Positions 42,260-50,373 of a stretch of 64,000 nt of DNA are shown piece by piece. Every line of letters starts with the position of its first letter. Position 1 is the stretch's first letter. The notes beneath the pieces were generated by a model that did no database searches, was not told the DNA's origin, and saw only the letters and a list, made by a program, of their open reading frames with translations. The translations under genes were made by a program, and so were the position numbers. This DNA comes from Polyangiaceae bacterium (GTDB lineage: Bacteria; Myxococcota_A; Polyangia; Polyangiales; Polyangiaceae), in contig JAHBVX010000003.1 in NCBI GenBank assembly GCA_019637295.1, forward strand, positions 496,001-560,000, written 5' to 3'.

Positions 42260-43764
42260 TTGAGTCCCATGTCGAGCGGGTTCTTGGGGGGCTTGGGCTC
42301 GGCCGGCGCGGCCGTGGTAGCGGGCGTGGTGGGCGCGGGCTTGGGCTCCGCCTCGGGTTTGGCCGTCGCCACCGCCTCGGCGGTGGTGGCGGCCGCGGGT
42401 TTGCGCGCGTCCTTCGGCTTGGCCGCGGCGCGGGCAGCGCCCGGCTCCGCGGGCGCCGGCGCCGGCGCCACGAGCGGCGCGGCGGCGTCTTCGGCCGCCG
42501 GGGGGCTAGGAGCGAGGGTCGTGGGCTCCGGCTCCCGCACCTCGGCGGGCGGGCTCGTCGGCTCCGCGGCGGGCTCGGCGCTGGACGCGAGCTCCTGCGC
42601 CGGGCGGGTGAGCGCGAAGCCGGCGCCGGCGATCAGCAGCAGAGCGCCGAGCGCGCCGAGCAGCCACAGCCCAGTTCGCTTCGGACTCCCCCCAGGGCGC
42701 GTGTCGGCCCAGGTGTTCATGGTGCGAGCGTCGACGGCGCCGACCGCTGGCGCGCCCCGCACCGTGGGCTCGGCGCTGGGGGTCGGCGCCGTCTCACGAT
42801 CGCTGATCGTGGGCATGCCGGCGCGCTCGAGCACGCGCGTGAGCTTCTCGACGCTGGCGCGCGAGTGGCGCGGCGCGAAGGGCAAGAGCGCCGCGGCCAG
42901 CTCGGCCACGCTGCCGTAGCGAGCCTCGGGCTGCTTCTCGAGGCAGCGCCCGATCACGGCCTCGAGCTCCGCGGGCACGTCCGGGCGCAGCTCCTTCAAG
43001 CTGCGCGGCGGGTTGGCGAGCACCTCCGCGCACAGCTCCGGGAAGCTGTTCGCGTTGAAGGGCGTCACGCCGCCGAGCAGCTCGAACAGGATGGCGCCGA
43101 GGGACCAGATGTCCGTGCGGTGGTCCACGTTCTTGGCCGAGCGCATCTGCTCCGGCGACATGTACAAGGGCGAGCCCATGGCGGTGGAGGTGCGCGTGAG
43201 CCCCACGTCCCCGACGTCGAGCTGCGTCACCTTGGAGATGCCGAAATCGAGCACCTTCACCAGCTGGCTGCCGTCCGACCGCTCCGTCAAAAACAAATTC
43301 GCCGGCTTCAGGTCGCGATGCACGATGCCCAGAGCGTGCGCGTCCGCCATGGCGTCGCAGGTCTGGATCAGGTAGTCCACCGCGTCTTCGACCGAGATGG
43401 CCGTACCGCCCTTGACCGTGGCGGAGAGATCGCGCCCGCTCAGGTACTCCATCACCATGTAGGGCGCGCCGGACTCGAGGCGGCCCACGTCGATCACCCG
43501 AGCGACGTGCTCGCTCTTGATGCGCACCGCGGCGCGCGCCTCGCGCATGAAGCGCGCGGTTGCCTCTTCGTGCTGCAGCGCCTCCTCGTGCAGGAACTTG
43601 ATCGCGACGCGTTCGCCGAGCTCGACGTGAGTGGCAGCCACGACCACGCCCATACCGCCGGCGCCGAGCACCTTCTCGACGCGGTACTTGCCGGCCAGAA
43701 GATCGCCCTCGGCCACGGGCGCGCCGCTGTCGGTGTCGATGGGGTCGTCGTCGTGTTCGGTCAT
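42256..43764 (-). CDS. Hanks-type Ser/Thr protein kinase, membrane-bound
   Basis: 502 aa. Kinase domain residues about 27-290: G-loop LGAGGMGVV, Lys56 in VAIKFL, catalytic loop HRDLKPAN, Mg-binding DFGIS, activation segment MGSPLYMSPEQM. After a Ser/Pro linker comes one membrane helix (LWLLGALGALLLIAGAGFAL, near residue 350) and a Pro/Ala/Lys-rich extracytoplasmic tail that lacks PASTA or other known sensor domain. ATG 43764 starts five bases past the stop of the upstream lipoprotein gene; the TGA overlaps the PEGA gene start. A likely signalling unit: lipoprotein, kinase, PEGA protein. Confidence 0.95.
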   Translation of the reverse strand: MTEHDDDPIDTDSGAPVAEGDLLAGKYRVEKVLGAGGMGVVVAATHVELGERVAIKFLHEEALQHEEATARFMREARAAVRIKSEHVARVIDVGRLESGAPYMVMEYLSGRDLSATVKGGTAISVEDAVDYLIQTCDAMADAHALGIVHRDLKPANLFLTERSDGSQLVKVLDFGISKVTQLDVGDVGLTRTSTAMGSPLYMSPEQMRSAKNVDHRTDIWSLGAILFELLGGVTPFNANSFPELCAEVLANPPRSLKELRPDVPAELEAVIGRCLEKQPEARYGSVAELAAALLPFAPRHSRASVEKLTRVLERAGMPTISDRETAPTPSAEPTVRGAPAVGAVDARTMNTWADTRPGGSPKRTGLWLLGALGALLLIAGAGFALTRPAQELASSAEPAAEPTSPPAEVREPEPTTLAPSPPAAEDAAAPLVAPAPAPAEPGAARAAAKPKDARKPAAATTAEAVATAKPEAEPKPAPTTPATTAAPAEPKPPKNPLDMGLK

Positions 43765-43768
43765 GGCG

Positions 43769-45805
43769 TCAGCAAGGGAGCGGGCTGGTGGGTGCTCCCG
43801 TCGCGTCGACGGCGGGGGCGCAGTAGCCGGTCGCGCCGGAGCTCCAGAACGCCTGCTCTTGAACCGACGAGAGCCAGGCGGGGAAGGTGACGCACTCGAA
43901 ATCCGGATTCGAACAGGTGTCGCCGCAGTCGCACAGCTGCATGCAGCGCCCCGCGTTGCCCTCGGCGATGTTCGCGGCGTCTTCGGGCCAGAGGCAGCCC
44001 GCCGCCGCGATCGAGGCCGACGACTCTGCGCCACAGAACCCGCCGAGGGAGCAGGGACCCGAGCACGCCTGGGTGGGCGCGGCACCGGTCGGGAACGTCG
44101 CGCACGCCGCGTCGGTGCAGGGCGTCACCGAGCAGTTCGCGCCCACCTGGGGCGCGGGGCCGGCCACCAGCGGCCCGCACAGCCCGGTCACGAGGGAGCA
44201 CGACCCGGTGATGGGCTCGGGGGGAGGGCCACCATCCGCAGGCGATGGCTGCGGGATGCTGCACTGAGGATAGTCGCAGACCGGCACGCACGCGTCGGCG
44301 GCGACGCCCTTGCCCACATCGACCGCGGGCGCGCAGGCCAGATCCGGACGATTCGAGCACTTCACGCCGGTGGCCGCGACGCTGCAGCCCTGCATGCAGA
44401 ATGCCTCGCCCGACGGGAAGAGCTGACACACGGCGCCGGCTTGCACCTGTGAGCAGGTGTCGGTCCACGCGCTGCACGGTGTCGTGCACACCCCGAGGGA
44501 CGGCCCGCTGCCGCTGGACAGCCCGCCCGCCGACAGGCACGTCAACCCGGCGCACTCCCCGTCCTCCCAGCAGGGCGAGCCGAACTGCAGGGGCGAGGGC
44601 GTGTTCGGATCCCCCGCGCAGTACGACGGCGAGGCGGTGACGCAGCCGAACGGGCAAGTCAGCGTCGCCTGCGTGACGCTGCCTTGACACACGGTGAGCG
44701 AGCCTGGGGTGCTGCAGCTGCCTCCGTCGGGCTTGCCCACGCAGAAGTCCGGGCCGGCGTCGACCCCGCCGTCGCCGACGCTCCCGTCCGTCGAGGCATC
44801 GAGGCCGCCCTCCGCGCCCCCGTCGAGCGCGGCGGGGACGCCCGCGTCCTCGCTGAACGTGCCGTTGATGAGCGACCACGCCCCGCAGGTGGGGATCGCG
44901 GTGGTCTTGGTCGTACACGCGGTGGTGAGCGCGACGCCGGTGACGCTGCTCCCGAGCTTGTCGCACACCGCCTTGGGCAGCAGGGCCCGCCCGGCGCTCT
45001 GGGTCCAGCCCAGCAGCTCGTCCTTGTCGAGCACGACCACGCAGCCCGTGGAGCTACAGATCCCTTGGTCCCCGGGCGCCAGGACGAGCCCCAGGTTCGC
45101 GCCCTCGGCGGAGCCTCCGGGCAACGCCACGCTGCAGTCCGACGTGTCCACCGCGACCTGCTGACCTTGCGCGAAGCAGCCGAGCACGTCGATGCACTGC
45201 GCCAGCGAGCTCGACGGCGACGGACCCCCGCCGAACACCAGCGCGTTCTCGAAGGTGGGCAAGGTGCTCGAGTCGATGGCCGAGTCCTCGCAGCTGCCCT
45301 TGATGCACGTCTTGCCTTCCCCGCAGCTGTCCGAGTACTGCGTGATGCCGTCGATCTCGCTCTCCACCACGTTGTCCCAGCACAGCCACTGGATGGGCAT
45401 GTGCAGCAGGGCGAAGCGATCCGACGGCACGGTGGTGGTGACCTCGCGCAGCACCCGCGACTTGCCGTCGGCGCCCACGCCCGGGCCGCTGCCCACGACC
45501 TTGATGTTGACGGGCAGGGACGGATCCTTGCCCGCGATGATGGCGAAGGTAGCCGGCAGCTGCACGCCGTCCACCTCGCCGGGGCGGAGGAAGTAGGCCA
45601 CGTTGTGGCGAACCTCGCCGCGGGCCGACACGATCACCCGGATGGTCCGGATGTCCTTCGGGATGTTCATGTCGGTCTGAAACGCGAGGATCAGCTGACC
45701 CCGAGGCGGCTCCTTGTCGGCAGAGCAGCCCGCGGCGGACACGAGCGCGCTCGCGACGAGCAGCGCGGCGGGCACGGCCCGAACCAAGGATCGGAAGGAC
45801 GGCAT
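43769..45805 (-). CDS. Cysteine-rich lipoprotein
   Basis: 678 aa. Signal with lipobox VSAAGC. The first 160 residues form a beta-rich domain (LILAFQTDMNIPKDIRTIRVIVS). Then come many Cys pairs of the kind seen in Polyangia 'EGF-like' surface proteins (CGEGKTCIKGSCED, CWEDGECAGLTCLS, CDCGDTCSNPDFEC) around a Gly/Asp-rich hinge. It probably sits on the outer face of the outer membrane. No function known. The start codon is three bases from a strong hairpin, and no Shine-Dalgarno is visible. Confidence 0.82.
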   Translation of the reverse strand: MPSFRSLVRAVPAALLVASALVSAAGCSADKEPPRGQLILAFQTDMNIPKDIRTIRVIVSARGEVRHNVAYFLRPGEVDGVQLPATFAIIAGKDPSLPVNIKVVGSGPGVGADGKSRVLREVTTTVPSDRFALLHMPIQWLCWDNVVESEIDGITQYSDSCGEGKTCIKGSCEDSAIDSSTLPTFENALVFGGGPSPSSSLAQCIDVLGCFAQGQQVAVDTSDCSVALPGGSAEGANLGLVLAPGDQGICSSTGCVVVLDKDELLGWTQSAGRALLPKAVCDKLGSSVTGVALTTACTTKTTAIPTCGAWSLINGTFSEDAGVPAALDGGAEGGLDASTDGSVGDGGVDAGPDFCVGKPDGGSCSTPGSLTVCQGSVTQATLTCPFGCVTASPSYCAGDPNTPSPLQFGSPCWEDGECAGLTCLSAGGLSSGSGPSLGVCTTPCSAWTDTCSQVQAGAVCQLFPSGEAFCMQGCSVAATGVKCSNRPDLACAPAVDVGKGVAADACVPVCDYPQCSIPQPSPADGGPPPEPITGSCSLVTGLCGPLVAGPAPQVGANCSVTPCTDAACATFPTGAAPTQACSGPCSLGGFCGAESSASIAAAGCLWPEDAANIAEGNAGRCMQLCDCGDTCSNPDFECVTFPAWLSSVQEQAFWSSGATGYCAPAVDATGAPTSPLPC

Positions 45806-45808
45806 ACT

Positions 45809-45837
45809 GCGCCCGAGTTAATCAGCTTCTCGGGCGC
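45809..45837 (-). terminator. Hairpin just upstream of the lipoprotein gene
   Basis: Perfect 9-base arms GCGCCCGAG and CTCGGGCGC with an 11-base loop. It lies 26 bases past the enoyl-CoA hydratase stop, so it may terminate that operon, but it also ends three bases before the lipoprotein ATG and would occlude its ribosome site in a read-through transcript. Confidence 0.5.
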
Positions 45838-45863
45838 GTCGCACGCGGGAACTTCACGCCGCG

Positions 45864-46649
45864 TCAGCGGCCGGTCCAGACGGGCTTTCTTCTTTGCAGG
45901 AACGCCAGGAGACCTTCGCGCGCGTCCTCGGTGGCGAGGCACTCTGCCAAGCGGTCGCCGAGGATGGGTAGCTTCTCGTCCAGGGGCAGCTCCTCCGTGT
46001 CGCTCAGCGCCCGAAGGCCCAGCTCGAGCGTCCGTGGGCTCTTGTCGAGGACGGCGCTCACGGTGCGAGCGACGGCAGCATCCAGCTCGTCCGGCGCTAC
46101 CGCCTCGCTCACCAGACCGAGCTCCGCGGCCCGCGCGCCGTCGTAGCGTTCGCCGAGCAGCATCATGCGGACGAGCGCGCGCCGCCCCATCACCCGCTCG
46201 AGCACCGCGGCGATCATGAACGGAAACAGGCCCACGTTGACCTCCGGGGTGCCGAGCTTGGCGCTGGTGGACGCGACGGCGAAGGTGCTGGCCGCCACGA
46301 TGCCGAGCCCGCCGCCCAGGGCCGCGCCGTTGACGCGCGCGATGACCGGCTTGGTCGCGCGCCACAGCGCCAGCAACAGATCACGGTAGTCGCCCTTGTG
46401 GGGCAGCGCCTCCCCCTCCGCGCCCCCCGTCATCTGCGAGAAGTCGCCGCCGGCGCAGAACGCGTCCCCCGCCCCGGTGACGACGATCACGCGCACCGAC
46501 GCGTCGGCGTGCGCGTCCTCGAGCGCGTACAAGAGGTCGTTGACCATCACCGAGCCGATGGCGTTCTTCTTCTCGGGCCGATTGAGCGTGAGGGTACACA
46601 CGCCGTCGGCCGCAGCGACGAGGAGCGTCGAGTAGGCTCGGGCCTGCAT
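45864..46649 (-). CDS. Enoyl-CoA hydratase/isomerase family protein
   Basis: 261 aa crotonase-fold protein. LNRPEKKNAIGSVM is the substrate-entry region, GAGDAFCAGGDFSQM gives the first oxyanion-hole strand, and NGAALGGGLGIVAAS the second. Glu in GTPEVNVGLFP is in the position of a catalytic acid in hydratases, while the other Glu seems absent, so the reaction could be hydration or isomerisation. ATG overlaps the stop of the BKACE gene (TGATG). It works on an acyl-CoA presumably in the same pathway. Confidence 0.9.
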   Translation of the reverse strand: MQARAYSTLLVAAADGVCTLTLNRPEKKNAIGSVMVNDLLYALEDAHADASVRVIVVTGAGDAFCAGGDFSQMTGGAEGEALPHKGDYRDLLLALWRATKPVIARVNGAALGGGLGIVAASTFAVASTSAKLGTPEVNVGLFPFMIAAVLERVMGRRALVRMMLLGERYDGARAAELGLVSEAVAPDELDAAVARTVSAVLDKSPRTLELGLRALSDTEELPLDEKLPILGDRLAECLATEDAREGLLAFLQRRKPVWTGR

Positions 46650-47542
46650 CAGCTCGCTCCAGGCCCGGACCCCAGGCTCAGGATCTGCCGCGCCTCGTCC
46701 ACCGTCGCGGGCCGGCGGCCCGTGTCGCGACACAAGCGCACCGCCACCTCGACCATGTCCCCGTTGGACGACGCCATCGCCCCGTCCGGCAGGTACAGGT
46801 GATCCTCGAGTCCGGTGCGGATGTTCCCGCCGAGCACCAGCCCGGTGGCCAGCATGCGCCAGTGGCCGTGGCTGATGGCGATGACCTCCCACTCGCTGCC
46901 CGGAACCGCGAGCTTGCTCTGCAGCTGCAGGCTCTCCACCAAGGGCGGCACGCCACCGAGCACGCCCACGATGAACGAATACTGCAGCGGCGGCTTCAAG
47001 ATGCCCATGTCCACCAGCGGCCACACGCCTTGGGTGTGCCCGGTGTCGAAGCACTCGAGCTCGGGCTTGACCCCGGCCTCGTTCATGGCCGAGAGCAGCT
47101 TCATGATCTTCTCGTAGGTGTTGGGGAACACCATGTCGAACACGAAGCTCTTCCGCGTCTTGGAGTACTTCGAGTAGTTCATGGTGCCCATGTTCAGCGC
47201 CGCGATCTCGGGGCGCGACTCGCGCACGTAGCTGCACTGCTCGGACACGTCGTCCCCGAGCACGCCCGTGGAGAAGTTCAGGATGATGGGGCTCCGCTGC
47301 CGAACCTCTGCCTTGATGCGCGCAAAGACCTCCGGCGACGCGGTGGGCGAGCCATCGTCGTTGCGCGCGTGGATGTGGACCACCGACGCCCCAGCCTCGT
47401 ACGCGCGGCGCGCCTCCTCGCCGATCTCCGCGGGGGTGTACGGGATGCCCGGGCATTGCTTGCGATTCGCGAGCACTCCGGTCAGGGCGCAGGTCACCAC
47501 GCAGACGTCGGGATCGCGCACGGTCGTGTTGAGGTCAGTCAT
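46649..47542 (-). CDS. Beta-keto acid cleavage enzyme (BKACE, DUF849)
   Basis: 297 aa TIM-barrel enzyme of the family of 3-keto-5-aminohexanoate cleavage enzyme (Kce). Members condense a beta-keto acid with acetyl-CoA to give acetoacetate and a new acyl-CoA. The zinc ligands are in SVVHIHARNDDG, and the family signatures ELECFDTGH, GVLGG and GGNIRTGLEDHLYLPDG are all present. Which keto acid is used cannot be read from the sequence. Next to the crotonase, the acyl-CoA product may be passed to beta-oxidation. Confidence 0.92.
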   Translation of the reverse strand: MTDLNTTVRDPDVCVVTCALTGVLANRKQCPGIPYTPAEIGEEARRAYEAGASVVHIHARNDDGSPTASPEVFARIKAEVRQRSPIILNFSTGVLGDDVSEQCSYVRESRPEIAALNMGTMNYSKYSKTRKSFVFDMVFPNTYEKIMKLLSAMNEAGVKPELECFDTGHTQGVWPLVDMGILKPPLQYSFIVGVLGGVPPLVESLQLQSKLAVPGSEWEVIAISHGHWRMLATGLVLGGNIRTGLEDHLYLPDGAMASSNGDMVEVAVRLCRDTGRRPATVDEARQILSLGSGPGAS

Positions 47543-47556
47543 GGGCTCATGTCCTT

Positions 47557-48048
47557 TCAGGTTCCCTCTTCGGGCAGATCGACTACCAGCTCGCGCACGC
47601 GTCGAGCCAGCCGCGTGAGAATACGGCTGAGCTCACGCGCGTCCCGCTCGCTCAGCTCGGCGAGCACGCGACGAAAGAGCGTCACCGGCTCGATGGTGAT
47701 GGACGACGCGAGGCGCTTGCCCCGCGCCGTGAGCGCGATGTGCACGACCCGGCGATCGTCCTCCGAGCGCCGGCGCTCGACCCAGCCCTCGCGCTCCATG
47801 CGATCGATGATGCCCGTGACGGTGCTGTTGCGCGCGCGGATCTTCCACGACAACTCCGACAGGCTCAGCTTGCCCACGGGCTCGAGCATCTTGATCACCG
47901 CGAGCTGCGGCCCGGTGAGGCCGTAGCGGCCCGCGAGCCCCTTGGTGACCCGCCGGCTCTCCGTGTACAAGAACACGATGGCCTCGACGATGGCGTCGAG
48001 ATCCTCGCTGGCCTCGACGGGCTCGGCGGATGAGGCGGGGCGATTCAT
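47557..48048 (-). CDS. MarR-family regulator of the BKACE operon
   Basis: 163 aa winged helix protein. The DNA-binding part reads LTGPQLAVIKMLEPVGKLSLSELSWKIRARNSTVTGIIDRMEREGWVERRRSEDDRRVVHIALT, with the wing DDRR typical of MarR. ATG 48048 was chosen because an operator lies just upstream of it and the frame further up has no conserved residues. It is the first gene of a three-gene operon; the perfect-spaced inverted repeat before it suggests autoregulation with relief by a pathway intermediate. Confidence 0.92.
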   Translation of the reverse strand: MNRPASSAEPVEASEDLDAIVEAIVFLYTESRRVTKGLAGRYGLTGPQLAVIKMLEPVGKLSLSELSWKIRARNSTVTGIIDRMEREGWVERRRSEDDRRVVHIALTARGKRLASSITIEPVTLFRRVLAELSERDARELSRILTRLARRVRELVVDLPEEGT

Positions 48049-48063
48049 GGGCTCGAGCGGGGG

Positions 48064-48083
48064 ATATTTCGTGTACGAAGTAT
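48064..48083. promoter_or_regulatory. MarR operator
   Basis: Inverted repeat ATATTTCGT-GT-ACGAAGTAT, 8 of 9 positions paired, 20 bases, only 15 bases before the MarR start codon and notably AT-rich for this genome. Half-site spacing is one helical turn, as for MarR dimers. The 359 bases from 48049 to 48407 hold this operator and possibly a 59-codon minus-strand ORF. Confidence 0.7.
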
Positions 48084-48222
48084 TACGCCGGGCCCAGGCC
48101 GTCAAGTCGCCGCGGGGGCCCGCGAGAGACGAGCCGAAGAACCAGAAATCGAGCAACGTGCCGGGAGCCGGACCGCTATCGTGCAGGTAGTGACAGTGTC
48201 TGGCCGCCGCCGACCTCGGCGG

Positions 48223-48402
48223 TCAGCGCTCCTTCTCCATCGCCAGGACCGGCGCGCGCGCCGAGTCCGAGGCCGCCGCCAGGCGAAGCGTGTGCGTCGC
48301 GCACTGCAGGTACGCGAGCTGCGGATCACGCATCGACGCTGACGCGAAGCCGCCGCAGTCGTTCGGCTCTTGCAGCGCCGACTCGGCCGCGCGAAAGGCC
48401 AT
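48223..48402 (-). CDS. Possible small protein, 59 aa
   Basis: ATG 48402 to TGA at 48223. The product (MAFRAAESALQEPNDCGGFA, then a Leu/Ala-rich helix LAYLQCATHTLRLAAASDS) is not recognised. Third codon positions are nearly all G or C while first and second are not, as in real genes here, so it may be a genuine small gene or the tail of an old one. It overlaps none of the aldo-keto reductase frame, which starts at 48408 in the other direction. No ribosome site visible. Confidence 0.3.
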   Translation of the reverse strand: MAFRAAESALQEPNDCGGFASASMRDPQLAYLQCATHTLRLAAASDSARAPVLAMEKER

Positions 48403-48407
48403 GCGCC

Positions 48408-49400
48408 ATGGAGTATCGGTTCTTCGGGCGCACCGGCGTGCGCGTGTCACGGCTGGGGCTCGGCACGATGGCCTTCGGCGGCGAGGCGGACGAGGCCGCA
48501 GCGCGGGCGATGTTCGGGGCGTGTCGCGACGCGGGGGTCAACTTCTTCGACACCGCGGACGTGTACAACCGAGGCGAGTCCGAGCGCGTGCTCGGTCAGC
48601 TCGTCGCGGGCTGTCGCGACGAGGTGGTGCTGGCGACGAAGGCGTACTTCCCCACGGGCACCGACACCAACGCTCGCGGCAGCTCGCGCTACCACCTGGT
48701 GCGCGCGGTGGAGGCGAGCCTGCGGCGGCTCGGGACCGACCGCATCGACGTCTTCTACCTGCATCGTCACGACGACGACACGCCGCTCGAGGAGACGCTC
48801 TCGGCGGTCGAGACGCTGCTCCAGAGCGGCAAGCTCCTGTACCCAGCGGTCAGCAACTTCGCCGCGTGGCAGACCGCCAAGGCGCTGGGCATCGCGGAGC
48901 GCCGCGGCTTCGTGCCCGTCGCCGCGCTGCAGCCCATGTACAACCTCGCCAAGCGTCAGGCCGAGGTCGAGCTCTTCCCCCTCGCCCGCGCCGAGGGGCT
49001 CGCCGTCACGCCCTACAGCCCGCTCGGCGGCGGCCTGCTGAGCGGCAAGTACGGCGCTTTCGTGCGTCCGAACCAGGGGCGCCTGATCGACAACGCAATG
49101 TACCGCACGCGCTACGCGGACGCGGCGAACTACCAGCTCGCCGAGCGCTTCGCGGCGCTGGCGCGGCGCGAGGGGCTACACCCGGTGACGCTCGCCGTAG
49201 CCTGGGTCGCCGCGCACCCGGCGGTGACGGCGCCGCTGATCGGCGGGCGCAGCCTGGAGCAGCTGCGCCCCGCCCTGGCGGCCGCCTCGCTCGCGCTCGC
49301 TCCCGAGCTGTACGCCGAGATCGCCGCGCTGTCGCCCGCGCCGCCTCCAGCCACGGATCGCAACGAGGAGAGCAGCGCGCACAACTACGGCGCGCGCTGA
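48408..49400 (+). CDS. Aldo/keto reductase
   Basis: 330 aa NADPH-dependent oxidoreductase. MEYRFFGRTGVRVSRLGLGT is a standard opening; the catalytic Asp and Tyr are in NFFDTADVYNRGESE, Lys in VVLATKAYFP, and His in VFYLHRHDDDTPLEETL. The cofactor site has TPYSPLGGGLLSGKY and PLIGGRSLEQL. The protein is closest in pattern to the YajO/Tas type (AKR11-13). ATG 48408 has no strong ribosome site. Substrate unknown. Confidence 0.92.
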   Translation: MEYRFFGRTGVRVSRLGLGTMAFGGEADEAAARAMFGACRDAGVNFFDTADVYNRGESERVLGQLVAGCRDEVVLATKAYFPTGTDTNARGSSRYHLVRAVEASLRRLGTDRIDVFYLHRHDDDTPLEETLSAVETLLQSGKLLYPAVSNFAAWQTAKALGIAERRGFVPVAALQPMYNLAKRQAEVELFPLARAEGLAVTPYSPLGGGLLSGKYGAFVRPNQGRLIDNAMYRTRYADAANYQLAERFAALARREGLHPVTLAVAWVAAHPAVTAPLIGGRSLEQLRPALAAASLALAPELYAEIAALSPAPPPATDRNEESSAHNYGAR

Positions 49401-49404
49401 ACCG

Positions 49405-50169
49405 TCAGCCGCGAGTGCCCGTCGCGCCGCGGCAGCGCTCGAGCTTGGCGCGCGCTACGCCGACGGCCTCGCGGCACTGGCGAACGCGTACATCGGCCGC
49501 GTGGGCCTCGGTCTCGGCCATGGCCAGCTTCATGTCGAGCTGGGCCATCTCGACCGGAGTGCGAGTGCCACTCGAATGGACGTAGGCACGGGTACGCCGC
49601 ACGACGTCGTGGGTCCGTACCCGCTCCGCCTCGGCAGCGGCGGTGTCGGCCTCCGCGCGGGCGGCGCGCTCTTCGTAGTACGCGAGCCAGACCTGGGGCG
49701 AGAACGAGGTCAGCGCCTCCACCTCGGCGCGCAGCTCCTCCACCTCCGACTGCGCGCGCGCGAGCTCGCCGTCGCGCACCTCGACCTCTTCGCTGCCCGC
49801 AGCGCGGGTCGTACTCAGGGCAGCGTTCGCCCGCGCCTCCGCGATCTGCAGCTGGGCCTGGAGCGAGCGCTCGACGATGTCGAGCTGGGCCGCCGCGTGC
49901 GCCTTCTGCGCCGTGAGCGCGTGCTCGTGGCTGGCCCTCAGCGTCTCGAGCTCGTGGGCGTGCGCGGTCCGTTGCATCTCGAGCTCGTGCGCGTGCACCT
50001 GCTGGGCTGCGGTGAGCTCGTGTTGCGCCACGATGAGCTCGCCTTCGATGCGCAGACGCGCCCGGTGCTCGACGGACGCGGCGTCCTGCCCGGCGCGATA
50101 GTCGGCCAGCTCCGCTTCGAGCAGGGCGACGCGCGCGAGGGCCGCCTCGAGCGGATCGCGGTAGCTCAA
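49405..50169 (-). CDS. Coiled-coil protein, unknown function
   Basis: 254 aa from a TTG start at 50169 with AAGGA eight to nine bases upstream; the frame is open further but the extra part lacks heptads. Residues about 10-150 form a long coiled coil (LEAALARVALLEAELADYRA; HELEMQRTAHAHELETLRA with a repeated HAHELE unit). A second coil covers ERAARAEADTAAAEAERVR. The C-terminal part (RTPVEMAQLDMKLAMAETEAHAADVR) contains ordered helices and two Cys. Probably a structural or cytoplasmic scaffold protein. Confidence 0.65.
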   Translation of the reverse strand: MSYRDPLEAALARVALLEAELADYRAGQDAASVEHRARLRIEGELIVAQHELTAAQQVHAHELEMQRTAHAHELETLRASHEHALTAQKAHAAAQLDIVERSLQAQLQIAEARANAALSTTRAAGSEEVEVRDGELARAQSEVEELRAEVEALTSFSPQVWLAYYEERAARAEADTAAAEAERVRTHDVVRRTRAYVHSSGTRTPVEMAQLDMKLAMAETEAHAADVRVRQCREAVGVARAKLERCRGATGTRG

Positions 50170-50251
50170 CGGGGGGTCCTTTGCTGGGGCTCGCTCAAGC
50201 GGCCCGGATCCTAGTGCGACCGAGCCGGGCAGTGCACGCGTGACGCCAGGG

Positions 50252-50294
50252 GTGCGATCCGACCGATCGCACGGCGCGCGCTCACGGATCGCAC
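50252..50294. promoter_or_regulatory. GATCGCAC sites, possible activator binding region
   Basis: Inverted repeat GTGCGATC (50252-50259), 5 bases, GATCGCAC (50265-50272), and a third GATCGCAC at 50287-50294. They are about 55 to 95 bases upstream of the sigma-54-like promoter, where enhancer-binding activators usually bind. Confidence 0.45.
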
Positions 50295-50345
50295 CGGGCC
50301 GCTCCCAACACCCCAAAAACCTCGCTGAATCCCGGGGGTGCCCGC

Positions 50346-50361
50346 TGGCACGCGACGTGCT
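50346..50361 (+). promoter_or_regulatory. Sigma-54-like promoter
   Basis: TGGCAC-GCGAC-GTGCT matches TGGCAC-N5-TTGCW with one mismatch and keeps the invariant GG at -24 and GC at -12. Transcription would start near 50371, only three bases before ATG 50374, so either the message is almost leaderless or translation starts further in. Confidence 0.45.
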
Positions 50362-50373
50362 CAGCTCGGTCGC

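Noticed and set aside
48223-48402. Certain annotation of the small minus-strand gene
   Set aside because: Codon bias supports it but there is no ribosome site or homology by eye, so it is kept only at low confidence.
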